A DNA stretch of 64,000 bases from Pseudomonas sp. Irchel 3E13 (GTDB lineage Bacteria; Pseudomonadota; Gammaproteobacteria; Pseudomonadales; Pseudomonadaceae): contig NZ_FYDX01000008.1 in the NCBI RefSeq assembly GCF_900187455.1, positions 310,001-374,000 of the forward strand. Reading direction: 5' to 3'. The notes under the pieces are model-generated. The model worked only from the letters and a program-made list of their open reading frames with translations. It was not told the origin of the DNA and searched no databases. Position 1 is the stretch's first letter. The number at the start of each line of letters is the position of its first letter. The position numbers and the translations under genes were made by a program. Below, piece after piece: positions 7,557 through 16,435 of the stretch.

Positions 7557-9110
7557 ATGAGCCTGTTACTCGGCCCGATAGTGCATTTCCAAGGCATTCA
7601 CGCCGGAAAATACTGCGTTTCGGCGCTTCTGGTCGTCGACAAGGGCGACCCGGTCCCGGTCCCGAAATTGGCGAACTGCACTCAGGTCGATGTGCTCTGC
7701 ATCGCCTCGATACCCTTCGACAAGCCGACCAAGGATGTCTGGCGTATCCAGGTCACCGCGACGCAGGGCAATGCCCCGCTGCAGTGCACCCTTGAGGCCA
7801 GCGGCGGTAGCGCAAGCTTTTTCGTGCCCCGCAAGGGCGAGTCACCGCGCATCGCCTACGGGTCGTGCAATGGATTCTCCGCGGACAAGTACCGCAAGAA
7901 GGTCATCGACCGCCCGAACGAGCGTTGGCTCGATATGCACACGCGGCACCAGATTCCGGAGAAGGAATTCCACCTGCTGGTGATGGGCGGGGATCAGGTC
8001 TACACCGACTCGTTGATGGTGCTGGACGGCCCGATGAAGGAGTGGTCCGACCTTGGGCACAAGGCGCAGGTCAAAGCGCCCTGGAACAAGAGACTCGAAG
8101 CCCAGGTGGACAAGTTCCTGGCGGATTTGTACGTGTCGCGATGGAGTCAGGAGGGCATCAGGCAGATCCTCCATTCGATCCCCTACATCGCCATGTGGGA
8201 TGACCATGACATCACTGATGGCTGGGGCTCTCATCCCCAGGACCTGCACGAGAGTCCGGTCTATCAGAATCTTTTCAGGCTGGCGTCCCGGTATTACCGC
8301 CTTTTTCAGCAGCATCTGGGGAGTGGCGCAAATCACCCCGGCGCGTTGCCGATCATCCCTGGCAAGCCAGCGCCTGCCCAGGGCTTCAGCCTGGTGTATG
8401 GCGGCCTCGGCGAACTGGCGATCCTGGTGCCGGACCTGCGCAGCGAACGGCATCCCGACTTGCACAGCAGCACCGGCTTCCAGCCCACGCAGATCGCCTC
8501 CGAAGCGACTTGGGATTCCATCTTCGCCTGGCTCGACGGGCTGGCGAAGAACCGGCCCAGGCATTTGCTGGTGTGCACCAGCCTGCCGGTGGCCTACCTC
8601 GATCTGAATGCCGCCGAAGTGGCCCTGAATGCTTTGCCGGGAACCTGGGAACTGGAAGACGACCTGCGAGACCACTGGCGCAGCAAACCTCACCGCGATG
8701 AGCGACAGCGGCTGATCAAGCGCCTGCTCAACTTCTCCGCGCTGGGCACCCGGGTCACGATTATTTCCGGCGATGTGCACGTCGCCGCGGCTGCGGTGAT
8801 CGAATCCAGCCTGCCACAGCACGGCAACGGTGCCGGGGTGATTTTCCAGTTGGTCTCGACCGGCATCGTCCATACACCGCCGCCGGCAGTGGCGGTGTAC
8901 TTCATGGAAAAATTCGGCGCTGGCCAGGAAACCATCGAATACGGCGTCAGCGCCCGGATGCTGCCGATCGGCTTCAAGGGGCATTACCTGGTGCCGGAAC
9001 GCAACTGGCTAAGCCTGATCCCGGACTCGAAGCACCGTATCTGGGCCAACTGGCATGTCGAGGGGCATGAACACCTGTTGACCCAGGTGATCGATCCGGT
9101 AGGCCCTTGA
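7557..9110 (+). CDS. PhoD-like metallophosphatase
   Basis: 517 residues from the ATG at 7557, preceded by a strong AGGGAGGA ribosome site. Metallophosphoesterase motifs of the PhoD-like family are in order: YGSCNG near residue 102, MGGDQVYTD near 142, MWDDHDITDGWGS near 215 and SGDVHVAAA near 405, together forming a two-metal centre for phosphodiester or phosphomonoester hydrolysis. Unlike classical secreted PhoD enzymes it has no Tat or Sec signal peptide, so it is probably cytoplasmic. The N-terminal 90 residues look like a small beta-rich domain. It stands alone, divergent from the porin gene. The natural substrate is unknown. Confidence 0.88.
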   Translation: MSLLLGPIVHFQGIHAGKYCVSALLVVDKGDPVPVPKLANCTQVDVLCIASIPFDKPTKDVWRIQVTATQGNAPLQCTLEASGGSASFFVPRKGESPRIAYGSCNGFSADKYRKKVIDRPNERWLDMHTRHQIPEKEFHLLVMGGDQVYTDSLMVLDGPMKEWSDLGHKAQVKAPWNKRLEAQVDKFLADLYVSRWSQEGIRQILHSIPYIAMWDDHDITDGWGSHPQDLHESPVYQNLFRLASRYYRLFQQHLGSGANHPGALPIIPGKPAPAQGFSLVYGGLGELAILVPDLRSERHPDLHSSTGFQPTQIASEATWDSIFAWLDGLAKNRPRHLLVCTSLPVAYLDLNAAEVALNALPGTWELEDDLRDHWRSKPHRDERQRLIKRLLNFSALGTRVTIISGDVHVAAAAVIESSLPQHGNGAGVIFQLVSTGIVHTPPPAVAVYFMEKFGAGQETIEYGVSARMLPIGFKGHYLVPERNWLSLIPDSKHRIWANWHVEGHEHLLTQVIDPVGP

Positions 9111-9189
9111 AAAAATCATTATCGTGACTTGGACCCATCGCCGGGCACTGTGGCAATACGTCTGGCGGGTAACGATTGTAAAAAGTTGA

Positions 9190-9209
9190 AATAAGAATGA
9201 TTCGCTATT
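9190..9209. promoter_or_regulatory. Candidate Fur box upstream of ECF sigma gene
   Basis: AATAAGAATGATTCGCTATT contains a 7-1-7 arrangement (TAAGAAT-G-ATTCGCT) with a GAAT/ATTC core, like iron-regulated Fur sites in front of sigma/FecR/TonB cassettes. The outer bases of the two halves match imperfectly. It lies 57 bases upstream of the sigma-factor ATG, in the only AT-rich stretch of the intergenic region. Iron repression is inferred. Confidence 0.45.
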
Positions 9210-9265
9210 AATGTGCCCGCGTTCGCCACGCCAACCCGTGGCGTTTTCCTGCTGCGGGGTTTGGC

Positions 9266-9784
9266 ATGTCGCTACATGAAGCGGATTCGATCGTTCCTTT
9301 CGAGGTGCTCTATGGCACTCACCACGGCTGGCTGAATGGCTGGCTGCGGCGTTCGGTCGGGTGTTCGCAGCAGGCGGCGGACCTCGCCCAGGACACCTTC
9401 GTGCGCCTGTTGGTGCGCGGTCAGCCGGTCAGTGACCGGGCGCCGCGGGCCTTGCTGGCGCGTATCGCCCGCGGGCTGGTGATCGACCACTGGCGCCGCG
9501 ACGCGCTGGAACGCGCGTATCTCGAAGCCCTGGCGCAGTTGCCGGAAGCCAGCCATCCCGCGCCGGACGTGCGCCATGAAGCCTTGCAATGCCTTGAGCG
9601 CATCGCCCGTCTGCTGGATGGCCTGAAGCCTGTGGTGCGCGAGGCCTTTCTGCTGTACCAGCTCGGCGGCCTGACCCACGACCAGGTTGCGCGGCAACTG
9701 GGCGTCTCCAGCCGCACGGTCGAGCGCCATGTCGCCAGCGCCCTGTGGCACTGCTATCAGGTGTGCTTCGAGGACGCGTCATGA
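9266..9784 (+). CDS. ECF sigma factor, FecI-like
   Basis: 172 residues, the size of FecI-type extracytoplasmic sigma factors. Region 2 is visible (LYGTHHGWLNGWLRR ... QQAADLAQDTFVRLL, then LARIARGLVIDHWRRDALERAYLEAL), as is region 4 (LKPVVREAFLLYQLGGLTHDQVARQLGVSSRTVERHV). Its stop overlaps the start of the anti-sigma gene (ATGA), and a TonB receptor gene follows, so it should direct transcription of that receptor when the receptor senses its siderophore. A candidate Fur box precedes it. Confidence 0.94.
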   Translation: MSLHEADSIVPFEVLYGTHHGWLNGWLRRSVGCSQQAADLAQDTFVRLLVRGQPVSDRAPRALLARIARGLVIDHWRRDALERAYLEALAQLPEASHPAPDVRHEALQCLERIARLLDGLKPVVREAFLLYQLGGLTHDQVARQLGVSSRTVERHVASALWHCYQVCFEDAS

Positions 9785-10701
9785 GCGCGTCCGGTCAGCC
9801 AGTTCCGCAAGCCATCGTGCACAAGGCCATCGAGTGGCAGATGCGCCTGCGCGGCAATGCCGGCAATACTGAATTGAACGAGCAGTTGCAGGACTGGCTG
9901 CGCCGCGATCCCCGGCACCAACTGGCCTGGCAACGCCTGCAGCAGATGGCCGGGCTGTTCCAGGCCAGCCAGTTGCCCGACGCCGGGCAGACCATCCCGC
10001 TGCTGCGCCGCGCCGAAGCCGACGTCGGCCGTCGCCGCACGTTGAAGCTGCTTGGCCTGCTGGTCGGCGGTACGGCGCTGGTGGCGGTCAGTTCGCCTCC
10101 GGGCTGGCGCGCCGACTACGCGACCTTCACGGGCGAGCGTCGCCGGGTCGGCCTGGGCAACGGCGCCGAGGTCCTGCTCAACACCGACAGTTCGGCCGAC
10201 GTGCAGGGCGGCGAACTGCTGCTGCGTTCCGGCGAGGTGCTGGTGGAAGGTGCGCACTGGCGCGCACGTTGCCGCTTTGCCCAGTGCACCGGGCAGGAGG
10301 CGCGGGTGCTGTTGCGCGAGCGCGACGGCTACAGCGAGATCCGCGTCGACCGTGGCGAGGTCCAGGTCTCCGCCGCCGCCGGGCAACGCCTGTTGCGCGC
10401 GGGCGAGGGGCTAGGCGTCTCGGCGACCAGCATGACCGCGCTGGACAAGGGCGCCTTCGACCCGTTCGCCTGGACCCGCGGCCTGCTGGTGGTCAGCGAC
10501 ATCCGCCTGGCCGACTTCCTCGCCGAAGCCGGGCGCTATCGCCAGGGTTGGCTGGGCTGTGACGCGGCGGTGGCGGACCTGCGCCTGTCCGGGGTGTTTC
10601 GCCTGGACGAGCCAGCGTCGATGCTGGACAACATCACCCATTTGCTGCCGGTGAAGGTGGTCGAACGCACCCGCTGGTGGGTGCGCGTGGTCGCGGTTTA
10701 A
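9781..10701 (+). CDS. FecR-type anti-sigma/sigma regulator
   Basis: 306 residues starting at the ATG that overlaps the sigma-factor stop (ATGA). The N-terminal cytoplasmic domain (residues 1-80; DUF4880-like, with AIEWQMRLRG, QLQDWLRRDPRHQLAWQRLQQM) binds the sigma factor. It is followed by a Tat-like GRRRTLKLLGLLVGG segment and one membrane span (about 87-104), then a periplasmic FecR domain (FTGERRRVGLGNGAEVLLNTDS ... VDRGEVQVSAAAGQRLLRAGEG) and a C-terminal secretin/STN-like end (LADFLAEAGRYRQGWLGCD ...). FecR itself has been reported to use the Tat pathway, which fits the twin arginines. It passes the signal from the receptor's STN domain to the sigma factor. Confidence 0.93.
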   Translation: MSASGQPVPQAIVHKAIEWQMRLRGNAGNTELNEQLQDWLRRDPRHQLAWQRLQQMAGLFQASQLPDAGQTIPLLRRAEADVGRRRTLKLLGLLVGGTALVAVSSPPGWRADYATFTGERRRVGLGNGAEVLLNTDSSADVQGGELLLRSGEVLVEGAHWRARCRFAQCTGQEARVLLRERDGYSEIRVDRGEVQVSAAAGQRLLRAGEGLGVSATSMTALDKGAFDPFAWTRGLLVVSDIRLADFLAEAGRYRQGWLGCDAAVADLRLSGVFRLDEPASMLDNITHLLPVKVVERTRWWVRVVAV

Positions 10702-10776
10702 AAAATCGAAAAATTTCTGTCGGACTTCAAGGACTCGTCCGGTTAGGGAAGATCACTCCCTCATTTGGACTCCGTC

Positions 10777-13146
10777 ATGCGTTCTGCCCGACCCCAGCCA
10801 TTGCCGTTCCAGCCCCGTCATCTGCCCCGCGCCGTGTGCCTGGCGATCGCCCTGGGCGGCGGCGTCGCCAGCCTGCCCGTGCTGGCGCAAACCGCGGCGC
10901 CGGCCACGGTCGCCCCGGCCATCGCGGCCGGTCCGCTGGGCGCGGCGTTGAGTACCTTTGCCGAGCGGGCGGGGATTATCCTGTCGTACTCGCCGCAAGA
11001 CGTGCGCGGCCTCAACACCGCCGGCCTGGCGCAAGGCGGCTCGCTGGAAGACGGCCTGGCGACCCTGCTCAAAGGCAGCGGCCTGGTCGCCCACAAGACC
11101 GCTTCCGGCTATGTGGTGCTGCGCGATGCCGATGCCAGCCTGCAACTGGCGCCCACCAGCATCGAGACCACCGCGCTGCAAAGTGCCTTTGCCCCGGTGC
11201 CGGGCTACTTCGCCAGCAATGCCAGCAGCGCCACCAAGAGCGACCGGCCGATCCTCGAAACCGCCCAGAGCATCAGCGTGGTCACCGCCGAGCAGATCGC
11301 CGACCGCAAGGTCAACAAGGTCGAGGACGCCGTGGCCTACGCCGCCGGTGTGCGGGTTGGCAGTTCGGGCCTGGACCCGCGTTTCGACAACATCCAGGTG
11401 CGCGGCTTCGAGACCACCATTGCCGCCGACTTCCTCGACGGCCTGCGCCAGCCGGGCAGCGGCTGGCTGTCGTTGTATTCCACCGAGGCGTACAACCTTG
11501 AGCGCATCGAAGTGCTCAAGGGCCCGGCCTCGGTGCTGTACGGGCAGATCAGCCCCGGCGGCATGGTCAACCGGGTGAGCAAGCGGCCGAGCCTGCTGGC
11601 CAAGAACGAGGTGCAGGTGCAGGGTGGCAATTACGGTCACGAGCAAGGCCAGTTCGACATCGGCGGCAAGCTCGACGAGGCGGGCGATGTGCTGTTCCGC
11701 ACCGTTGGCCTGTACCGCGATTCCGGCTACTCGGTCGAGCAGATGGACAACCAGTCGCGCCTGCTGGCGCCGTCGTTGAGCTGGCAGATCGATCCCGACA
11801 CCAGCCTGACCCTGCTGGCGCAGTACCAGGAACGCCAGACCGCCGCCTCGCCGATGCTCTATCAGGAGGGCGATCACCTCACCAACTTCTGGCAGGGCGA
11901 CGAGTACTACGACAAGCTCCACCAGCGGCAGTGGACCTTCGGCTACGAGTTCGAGCACGCCTTCAACGAAACCTTCAGCCTCCAGCAGAACCTGCGCTAC
12001 GGCGAGGTCGGCACCACCAACCAGTACTTGCAACCCACCGGCTCCAGTGACGGCCACACCCTCGACCGCTATGCGGTGGGGCTCTACGAAGACATGCGCT
12101 CGGTGACCACCGACACCCGGCTGGTCAGCCGCTTCGCCACCGGCGACGTGCAGCACACCCTGATCAGCGGCGTGGATTACGCCTGGCTGGACACTTCGCT
12201 GCTGTACGCCTGGGGCGCGGCGCCGAGCATCGACCGCTGGGCGCCGGACTATCACCAGCCGGTGACCCGCCCGACCGACGCGCTCGCCGACCAGGACGGC
12301 ATCGAGCAGCGCAGCGGCCTCTACCTGCAAGACCAGATCGAAGTGGACCGCTGGCGCCTGTCCGCCGGCCTGCGCCGCGATTGGGTGCATGTGCGCCGCG
12401 ACGACAACCTGACCGGTATCAACAGCAAGACCAGCGACTCGGCCACCACCTGGCAGGCGGGCGTGCTCTACCTGTTCGACAACGGTCTGGCGCCTTACGC
12501 CAGCTACGCGCAGTCGTTCCTGCCGGTGACCGGCAACAACGCCAGCGGCCAGCCCTACAAGCCCACCGAAGGCGAGCAGTACGAAATCGGCTTGAAATAC
12601 CAGCCGCCGGGCAGCAGCACGTTGCTGACCGGGTCGCTCTATCACCTGACCCAGACCAACGTGCAGACCCGCGATCTGCTCAATCCGTTGAACAACGTGC
12701 AGACCGGCGAGCAAGTTTCCCGTGGCCTGGAGCTGGAAGCCGTGTCTGACCTCGGCGAGCACCTGCGCATGACCGCCAGCTACAGCTTCAACGACGCCGA
12801 AGTCACCCGCGGCAACAACGGCGACCAGGGCAAGGTGCCGAAAAACGTGCCGCGCCATCTCGCGTCGCTGTGGTTGGACTACAAGCTGCCGTTCGGCCTG
12901 GGTCTCTCCGGCGGCGTGCGCTACACCGGCAGCACCTACGGCGACCCGAGCAACGAAGTGAAGAACGAGGCCTACACCCTGGTCGACGCCGGCATTCATT
13001 ACGACTTCGGCGGCGGCCTGGACGGTGTGCGCCTGGGCGTCAACGCGCGCAACCTGTTCGACGAGCGCTTCATCAACTGCCAGGACGGTTACTGCTACCG
13101 CGGTGAAGCGCGCAGCGTGGTCACCAGCCTGAGCTACCGCTGGTAA
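10777..13146 (+). CDS. TonB-dependent siderophore receptor with signalling (STN) domain
   Basis: 789 residues from the ATG at 10777 (an in-frame TTG at 10765 is possible but less likely). Signal peptide with likely cleavage at VLA|QTA (about residue 37). An STN signalling domain occupies about 50-117 (IAAGPLGAALSTFAERAGIILSY ... YVVLRD), then a plug domain (ETAQSISVVTAEQIADR ... VRGFETTIAADFLDG ... IEVLKGPASVLYGQISPGGMVN) and the 22-strand barrel ending in SLSYRW with a terminal aromatic. The plug and the SLLAKNEVQVQGGNYG strand are like FpvA/FhuE-class ferric siderophore receptors. Together with the preceding sigma and FecR genes it forms a cell-surface signalling system. The ligand is unknown. 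Confidence 0.95.
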   Translation: MRSARPQPLPFQPRHLPRAVCLAIALGGGVASLPVLAQTAAPATVAPAIAAGPLGAALSTFAERAGIILSYSPQDVRGLNTAGLAQGGSLEDGLATLLKGSGLVAHKTASGYVVLRDADASLQLAPTSIETTALQSAFAPVPGYFASNASSATKSDRPILETAQSISVVTAEQIADRKVNKVEDAVAYAAGVRVGSSGLDPRFDNIQVRGFETTIAADFLDGLRQPGSGWLSLYSTEAYNLERIEVLKGPASVLYGQISPGGMVNRVSKRPSLLAKNEVQVQGGNYGHEQGQFDIGGKLDEAGDVLFRTVGLYRDSGYSVEQMDNQSRLLAPSLSWQIDPDTSLTLLAQYQERQTAASPMLYQEGDHLTNFWQGDEYYDKLHQRQWTFGYEFEHAFNETFSLQQNLRYGEVGTTNQYLQPTGSSDGHTLDRYAVGLYEDMRSVTTDTRLVSRFATGDVQHTLISGVDYAWLDTSLLYAWGAAPSIDRWAPDYHQPVTRPTDALADQDGIEQRSGLYLQDQIEVDRWRLSAGLRRDWVHVRRDDNLTGINSKTSDSATTWQAGVLYLFDNGLAPYASYAQSFLPVTGNNASGQPYKPTEGEQYEIGLKYQPPGSSTLLTGSLYHLTQTNVQTRDLLNPLNNVQTGEQVSRGLELEAVSDLGEHLRMTASYSFNDAEVTRGNNGDQGKVPKNVPRHLASLWLDYKLPFGLGLSGGVRYTGSTYGDPSNEVKNEAYTLVDAGIHYDFGGGLDGVRLGVNARNLFDERFINCQDGYCYRGEARSVVTSLSYRW

Positions 13147-13160
13147 GGGGAGGGAAGCGC

Positions 13161-14000
13161 ATGTTCAAGTCAATTCTGAAAATGGCCGGCGCCTGTTTGC
13201 TGGCCGCCGCCTCGTTGGCCAAGGCCGACCCGGTGACGCTGGACGGCACCGAGCAATGGCTGATGAAGAGTGCCGAAGGCCGCGAGTACCGGATCATGAT
13301 CAGCCTGCCGGAAGGCGAGGTGCCCTGGACCGGCGGCTATCCGGTGATCTATCTGCTCGACGGCAACGCCTATTTCCCGGCGTTCCATGCCGCCAAGCGG
13401 GCGCAGGATCGCTTGCGCGGGGCGATTCTGGTGGGCATCGGCTATCCGAGCGATACGCCGCTGGACTTCGTCCGTCGCGCCTACGACCTGTCGCCGCCAG
13501 CCCCGGCGGAGCGCAACGAGCCGCCGCAGGGTGGCCAGGACGTGTTCCTCGACTTCATCGAAAAGCGCCTGATGCCCAAGGTCAACGAGCGCTTCAAGGT
13601 GGACCAGGACCAACGCAGTCTGGTCGGGCATTCGTTCGGCGGGATGTTCGGCATTTACACGCTGTTCACCCGTCCGGCGCTGTTCCAGCACTACGTCGCC
13701 ATCAGCCCGAGCCTGTGGTGGCAGGATCGCTACCTGCTGGCCCACGAGCGGGCGTTCACCCGCCAGGCCCACGCCGGCAAGCTGGACCTGATCCACCGCA
13801 GCCTGACCCTGATCGCCGGCGACCGGGAAATGCCGCAGGAAATCCAGGATGTCCGCTCGCTGCAACTGCGTCTGGAAAACCTCTCGCAGTACGGCCTGCG
13901 CAGCGATTTCCAGATCGAGGCGGGCGAGGACCATGCGGCGATTCCGTTTCGCGTGCCGAACCGGGTGCTGGACGAGTTGATGAGTACGCGGCGCTACTGA
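13161..14000 (+). CDS. Secreted alpha/beta hydrolase, IroE/Fes-like siderophore esterase family
   Basis: 279 residues in the putative esterase (esterase D/Fes-like) fold family, starting 14 bases after the TonB receptor gene. Signal peptide residues 1-22 (ends LAKA|DP). Catalytic triad: S158 in GHSFGG, D221 in IAGDREMP, H258 in GEDHAAIPF; oxyanion-region motif YPVIYLLDGNAYFP. IroE-type periplasmic esterases linearise or cleave cyclic catecholate siderophores, so this enzyme probably acts on the siderophore imported by the receptor, releasing iron. That the ligand is an ester-containing siderophore is an inference from family and context. Confidence 0.88.
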   Translation: MFKSILKMAGACLLAAASLAKADPVTLDGTEQWLMKSAEGREYRIMISLPEGEVPWTGGYPVIYLLDGNAYFPAFHAAKRAQDRLRGAILVGIGYPSDTPLDFVRRAYDLSPPAPAERNEPPQGGQDVFLDFIEKRLMPKVNERFKVDQDQRSLVGHSFGGMFGIYTLFTRPALFQHYVAISPSLWWQDRYLLAHERAFTRQAHAGKLDLIHRSLTLIAGDREMPQEIQDVRSLQLRLENLSQYGLRSDFQIEAGEDHAAIPFRVPNRVLDELMSTRRY

Positions 14001-14006
14001 CGGCGC

Positions 14007-15344
14007 TCAGTCACCCTCCAGCCGGCGAAATACCAGGACCGACGCCAGGCAGATCAGGCTCATCGCCAACAACGTGAGCTGAATATCACCGGCGCTGGGC
14101 TGGGCGTGACCGCCGAGCATCTGGATCAGACCGAGCAGCATGGCGGCCACGCAGACCGCCAGGCTCATGCTGATCTGCACGCTGGTGGCCGACAGGGTGG
14201 CGGCGCTGCTGGAGCGTTCGGCGGGGATATCGGCGTAGGTCAGGGCGCCCATCGCCGTCATCTGCAACGACCGCGACAGCCCGCCGGCGAACAGCATCAG
14301 CATCACCAGCAACGGCGCGGTGTCGGCGCTCAACAGCGCGCAAGCCGCCATCGACAGGCTGGCCAGCAGGGTGTTGTAGACCAGCAGGCGGCGAAAGCCG
14401 AAACGCCGCGCCAGCGGCACCGAAATGAACTTGATCAGCAGCGCGCCGGCGCCACCGGCAAAGGTCATCAAGCCCGCCTCCAACGCACTCAGCCCATAGC
14501 CGACCTGAAACAGCAGCACCAGCAGGAACGGCAGCGCCGCAGCGCCCAGGCGGAACAGAAAACCGCCGTTCAGCACCAGGCCGAAGGTAGCGATGCGCAG
14601 CAGCGACAGGTCGAGCAGCGGCGCTTTGGCGCGCCGCGCATGGCGCACGTAAAGGCCGGCGAACAGCACGCCGATCGCCAATAGCAGGCACGACCAGGTG
14701 CGGTTCAGCGAACCGTGGCCAAGGGTTTCGAAGGCCAGCACCAGGCAGGCCAGGGCCGGGCTGCCGAGCAGGAAACCGCGCAGGTCGAGGGTCTGGCTGG
14801 CTTGTCCCGGATAGTTCGGCACATGGCGCAGCACCAGATAAATCCCCAGCAGGCCGATGGGCAGGTTGAGCAGGAAGATCCAGTGCCACGACAGCCAGGT
14901 CACCAGCATGCCGCCCAGTGGCGGCCCGAACACCGGGCCGAGCAGGGCGGGCATGGTCAGGTAGGCCATGGCCCGCAGCAGATCGCCTTTGCTCGACCAG
15001 CGCAGCAGGATCACCTGGCCCACCGGCACCATCAGCGCGCCGGCCATGCCCTGGAAGAACCGCGCCAGCGCCAGTTGCCACAGGGCATTGGAGGCGGCGC
15101 AGGCCAGCGAACTCAGAACGAACAACAGGATCGAGGCGATAAATACCCGCCGCGGCCCGAGCCGTTCGGCCAGCCAGCCGCTGAGCGGGATGAACATCGC
15201 CACCGCCAGCAGGTACAGGGTGACCACCAGGTTCATGCGCACGCTGGGCTCGCCGAAGTCCGCCGCGAGTTGCGGCAGCGCGGTGAGCACGGCAGTGGAA
15301 TCGAGCAGTTCCATGAACAGCGCGCAGCCGATGATCATCGGCAC
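14007..15344 (-). CDS. MFS drug/metabolite exporter, DHA2-like
   Basis: About 445 residues with 12-14 hydrophobic segments. Typical DHA2 (EmrB/QacA) features: MELLDSTAVLTALPQLAADFG in helix 1, VTLYLLAVAMFIPLSGWLAERLGPRRVFI (motif A), RFFQGMAGALMVPVGQ and GPVFGPPLGGMLV (motif C). The start is uncertain: GTG 15344 and ATG 15338 both fall right at the first membrane helix with no clear ribosome site, while the frame stays open for about 45 codons further upstream without an ATG, GTG or TTG; a CTG there follows GGAAG. It lies downstream of the nitroreductase gene on the same strand and converges on the siderophore-esterase gene. Export substrate unknown. Confidence 0.88.
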   Translation of the reverse strand: MPMIIGCALFMELLDSTAVLTALPQLAADFGEPSVRMNLVVTLYLLAVAMFIPLSGWLAERLGPRRVFIASILLFVLSSLACAASNALWQLALARFFQGMAGALMVPVGQVILLRWSSKGDLLRAMAYLTMPALLGPVFGPPLGGMLVTWLSWHWIFLLNLPIGLLGIYLVLRHVPNYPGQASQTLDLRGFLLGSPALACLVLAFETLGHGSLNRTWSCLLLAIGVLFAGLYVRHARRAKAPLLDLSLLRIATFGLVLNGGFLFRLGAAALPFLLVLLFQVGYGLSALEAGLMTFAGGAGALLIKFISVPLARRFGFRRLLVYNTLLASLSMAACALLSADTAPLLVMLMLFAGGLSRSLQMTAMGALTYADIPAERSSSAATLSATSVQISMSLAVCVAAMLLGLIQMLGGHAQPSAGDIQLTLLAMSLICLASVLVFRRLEGD

Positions 15345-15479
15345 CTTGCGCTGGAAGGTGCCCTCGGGTGTGGCGTCGTTGCCCGGTGGTGGGGCAGGGT
15401 CAGCTTGCCGTTCGGTGTGTGTCGGTTGGGCGATGCTGTTCAGGGCGGACTTCCATGCAAGAGGGTCAGGGCGTGCGGC

Positions 15480-16301
15480 TCAGCGCAGCGCCAGTTGCTG
15501 GTCGTTGAGGACCTTGCCGATGCGCTCGCGGCCATGCAGCGCCGACTCGTCTTTCAGGCGGTTGATCACCTGTTCGCTCCAGCCCGGCGTGTTCTGGCCC
15601 TGGGCCCGGCTGAACGCGGCGGCGAGTGCTTCGTAGTCGCCGATCAGGCGTTGTTCCTGGGCCGCATCGACCTGGTAGGTTTCGTGGTGCAGCGTCACCG
15701 CCTGCGGCAGTCGCGGCTTGATGGCGCTGTCGGTGGCGGCGTAGCCCACGCACAGGCCGAACACCGGATAGACCAGCGGCGGCAATTCCAGCTCGTCCAC
15801 CACTGCTTGCAGGTCGTTGCGCAGCGCGCCGATGTAGACGGTGCCGAGGCCTAGCGCTTCGGCGGCGACCACCGCGTTTTGCGCCGCCAGCGCGGCATCG
15901 ACGCTGCCCACCAACAGGCTGTCGAGATAGGACGGTGCGCGCAGTTCGGTGTAGTGCTGCGAGGCGATACGCTGGGCGCGGGAGAAATCCGCCAGCCAGA
16001 TCAGGAACAGCGGCGCCTGTTCGATATGCCGCTGGTTGTTGGCGAGCCTGGCCAGGCGTGCGCGGCGTGCCGGGTCACGAACCTCGATGACGCTCCAGGC
16101 CTGCAAATTGGACGAGGTGGCCGCCGACTGGGCGGCGGCGATCAGGGTTTCCAGGGTGCCGTCGGGCAGGGCGCGGTCGCTGTAGCTGCGCACGCTGCGG
16201 TGATTGAGCAGGTGATCGATCACCGGGTTGTTCAGGGCGTTGGCGGCATGCTGCTCGCCGTAGCGTTGTTGCAGGAGGTCGGTGGTGGCGGCGTTGGACA
16301 T
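15480..16301 (-). CDS. Nitroreductase-family NAD(P)H:flavin/nitro oxidoreductase (NfsA/FRP type)
   Basis: 273 residues, matching the NfsA/Frp subgroup of FMN-dependent nitroreductases. Visible features: NHRSVRSYSDRALPDGTLETLIAAAQSAATSSNLQAWSV (FMN phosphate and isoalloxazine contacts), DAALAAQNAVVAAEALGLGTVYIGALRND (dimer and FMN face) and VFGLCVGYA. Such enzymes reduce nitroaromatics, quinones or free flavin with NAD(P)H. The gene is followed 135 bases later by the MFS exporter on the same strand, a pairing suggestive of xenobiotic detoxification. The ribosome site is weak (GAAG). Confidence 0.92.
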   Translation of the reverse strand: MSNAATTDLLQQRYGEQHAANALNNPVIDHLLNHRSVRSYSDRALPDGTLETLIAAAQSAATSSNLQAWSVIEVRDPARRARLARLANNQRHIEQAPLFLIWLADFSRAQRIASQHYTELRAPSYLDSLLVGSVDAALAAQNAVVAAEALGLGTVYIGALRNDLQAVVDELELPPLVYPVFGLCVGYAATDSAIKPRLPQAVTLHHETYQVDAAQEQRLIGDYEALAAAFSRAQGQNTPGWSEQVINRLKDESALHGRERIGKVLNDQQLALR

Positions 16302-16435
16302 GGCAGGCGTTCTTCATCACGGGAAGGGATGGCGAACACGGTAGGGGCAAGCGGCCTGCTTGTGAAATATCCGTTGGTGCTTTGTTAATAACAAGGCGCA
16401 TATTTTTTAGCGATGAATATGCGTGAAGGGCATTT

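Noticed and set aside
5974..9110. Idea that the porin/phosphatase region hides a nitrile hydratase activator
   Set aside because: No P-loop GTPase (P47K/CobW) motif or small beta-like chaperone is readable on either strand here.
10753..12999. 748-codon minus-strand frame opposite the first TonB receptor
   Set aside because: No domains; the receptor on the plus strand is complete with signal peptide, STN, plug and barrel.
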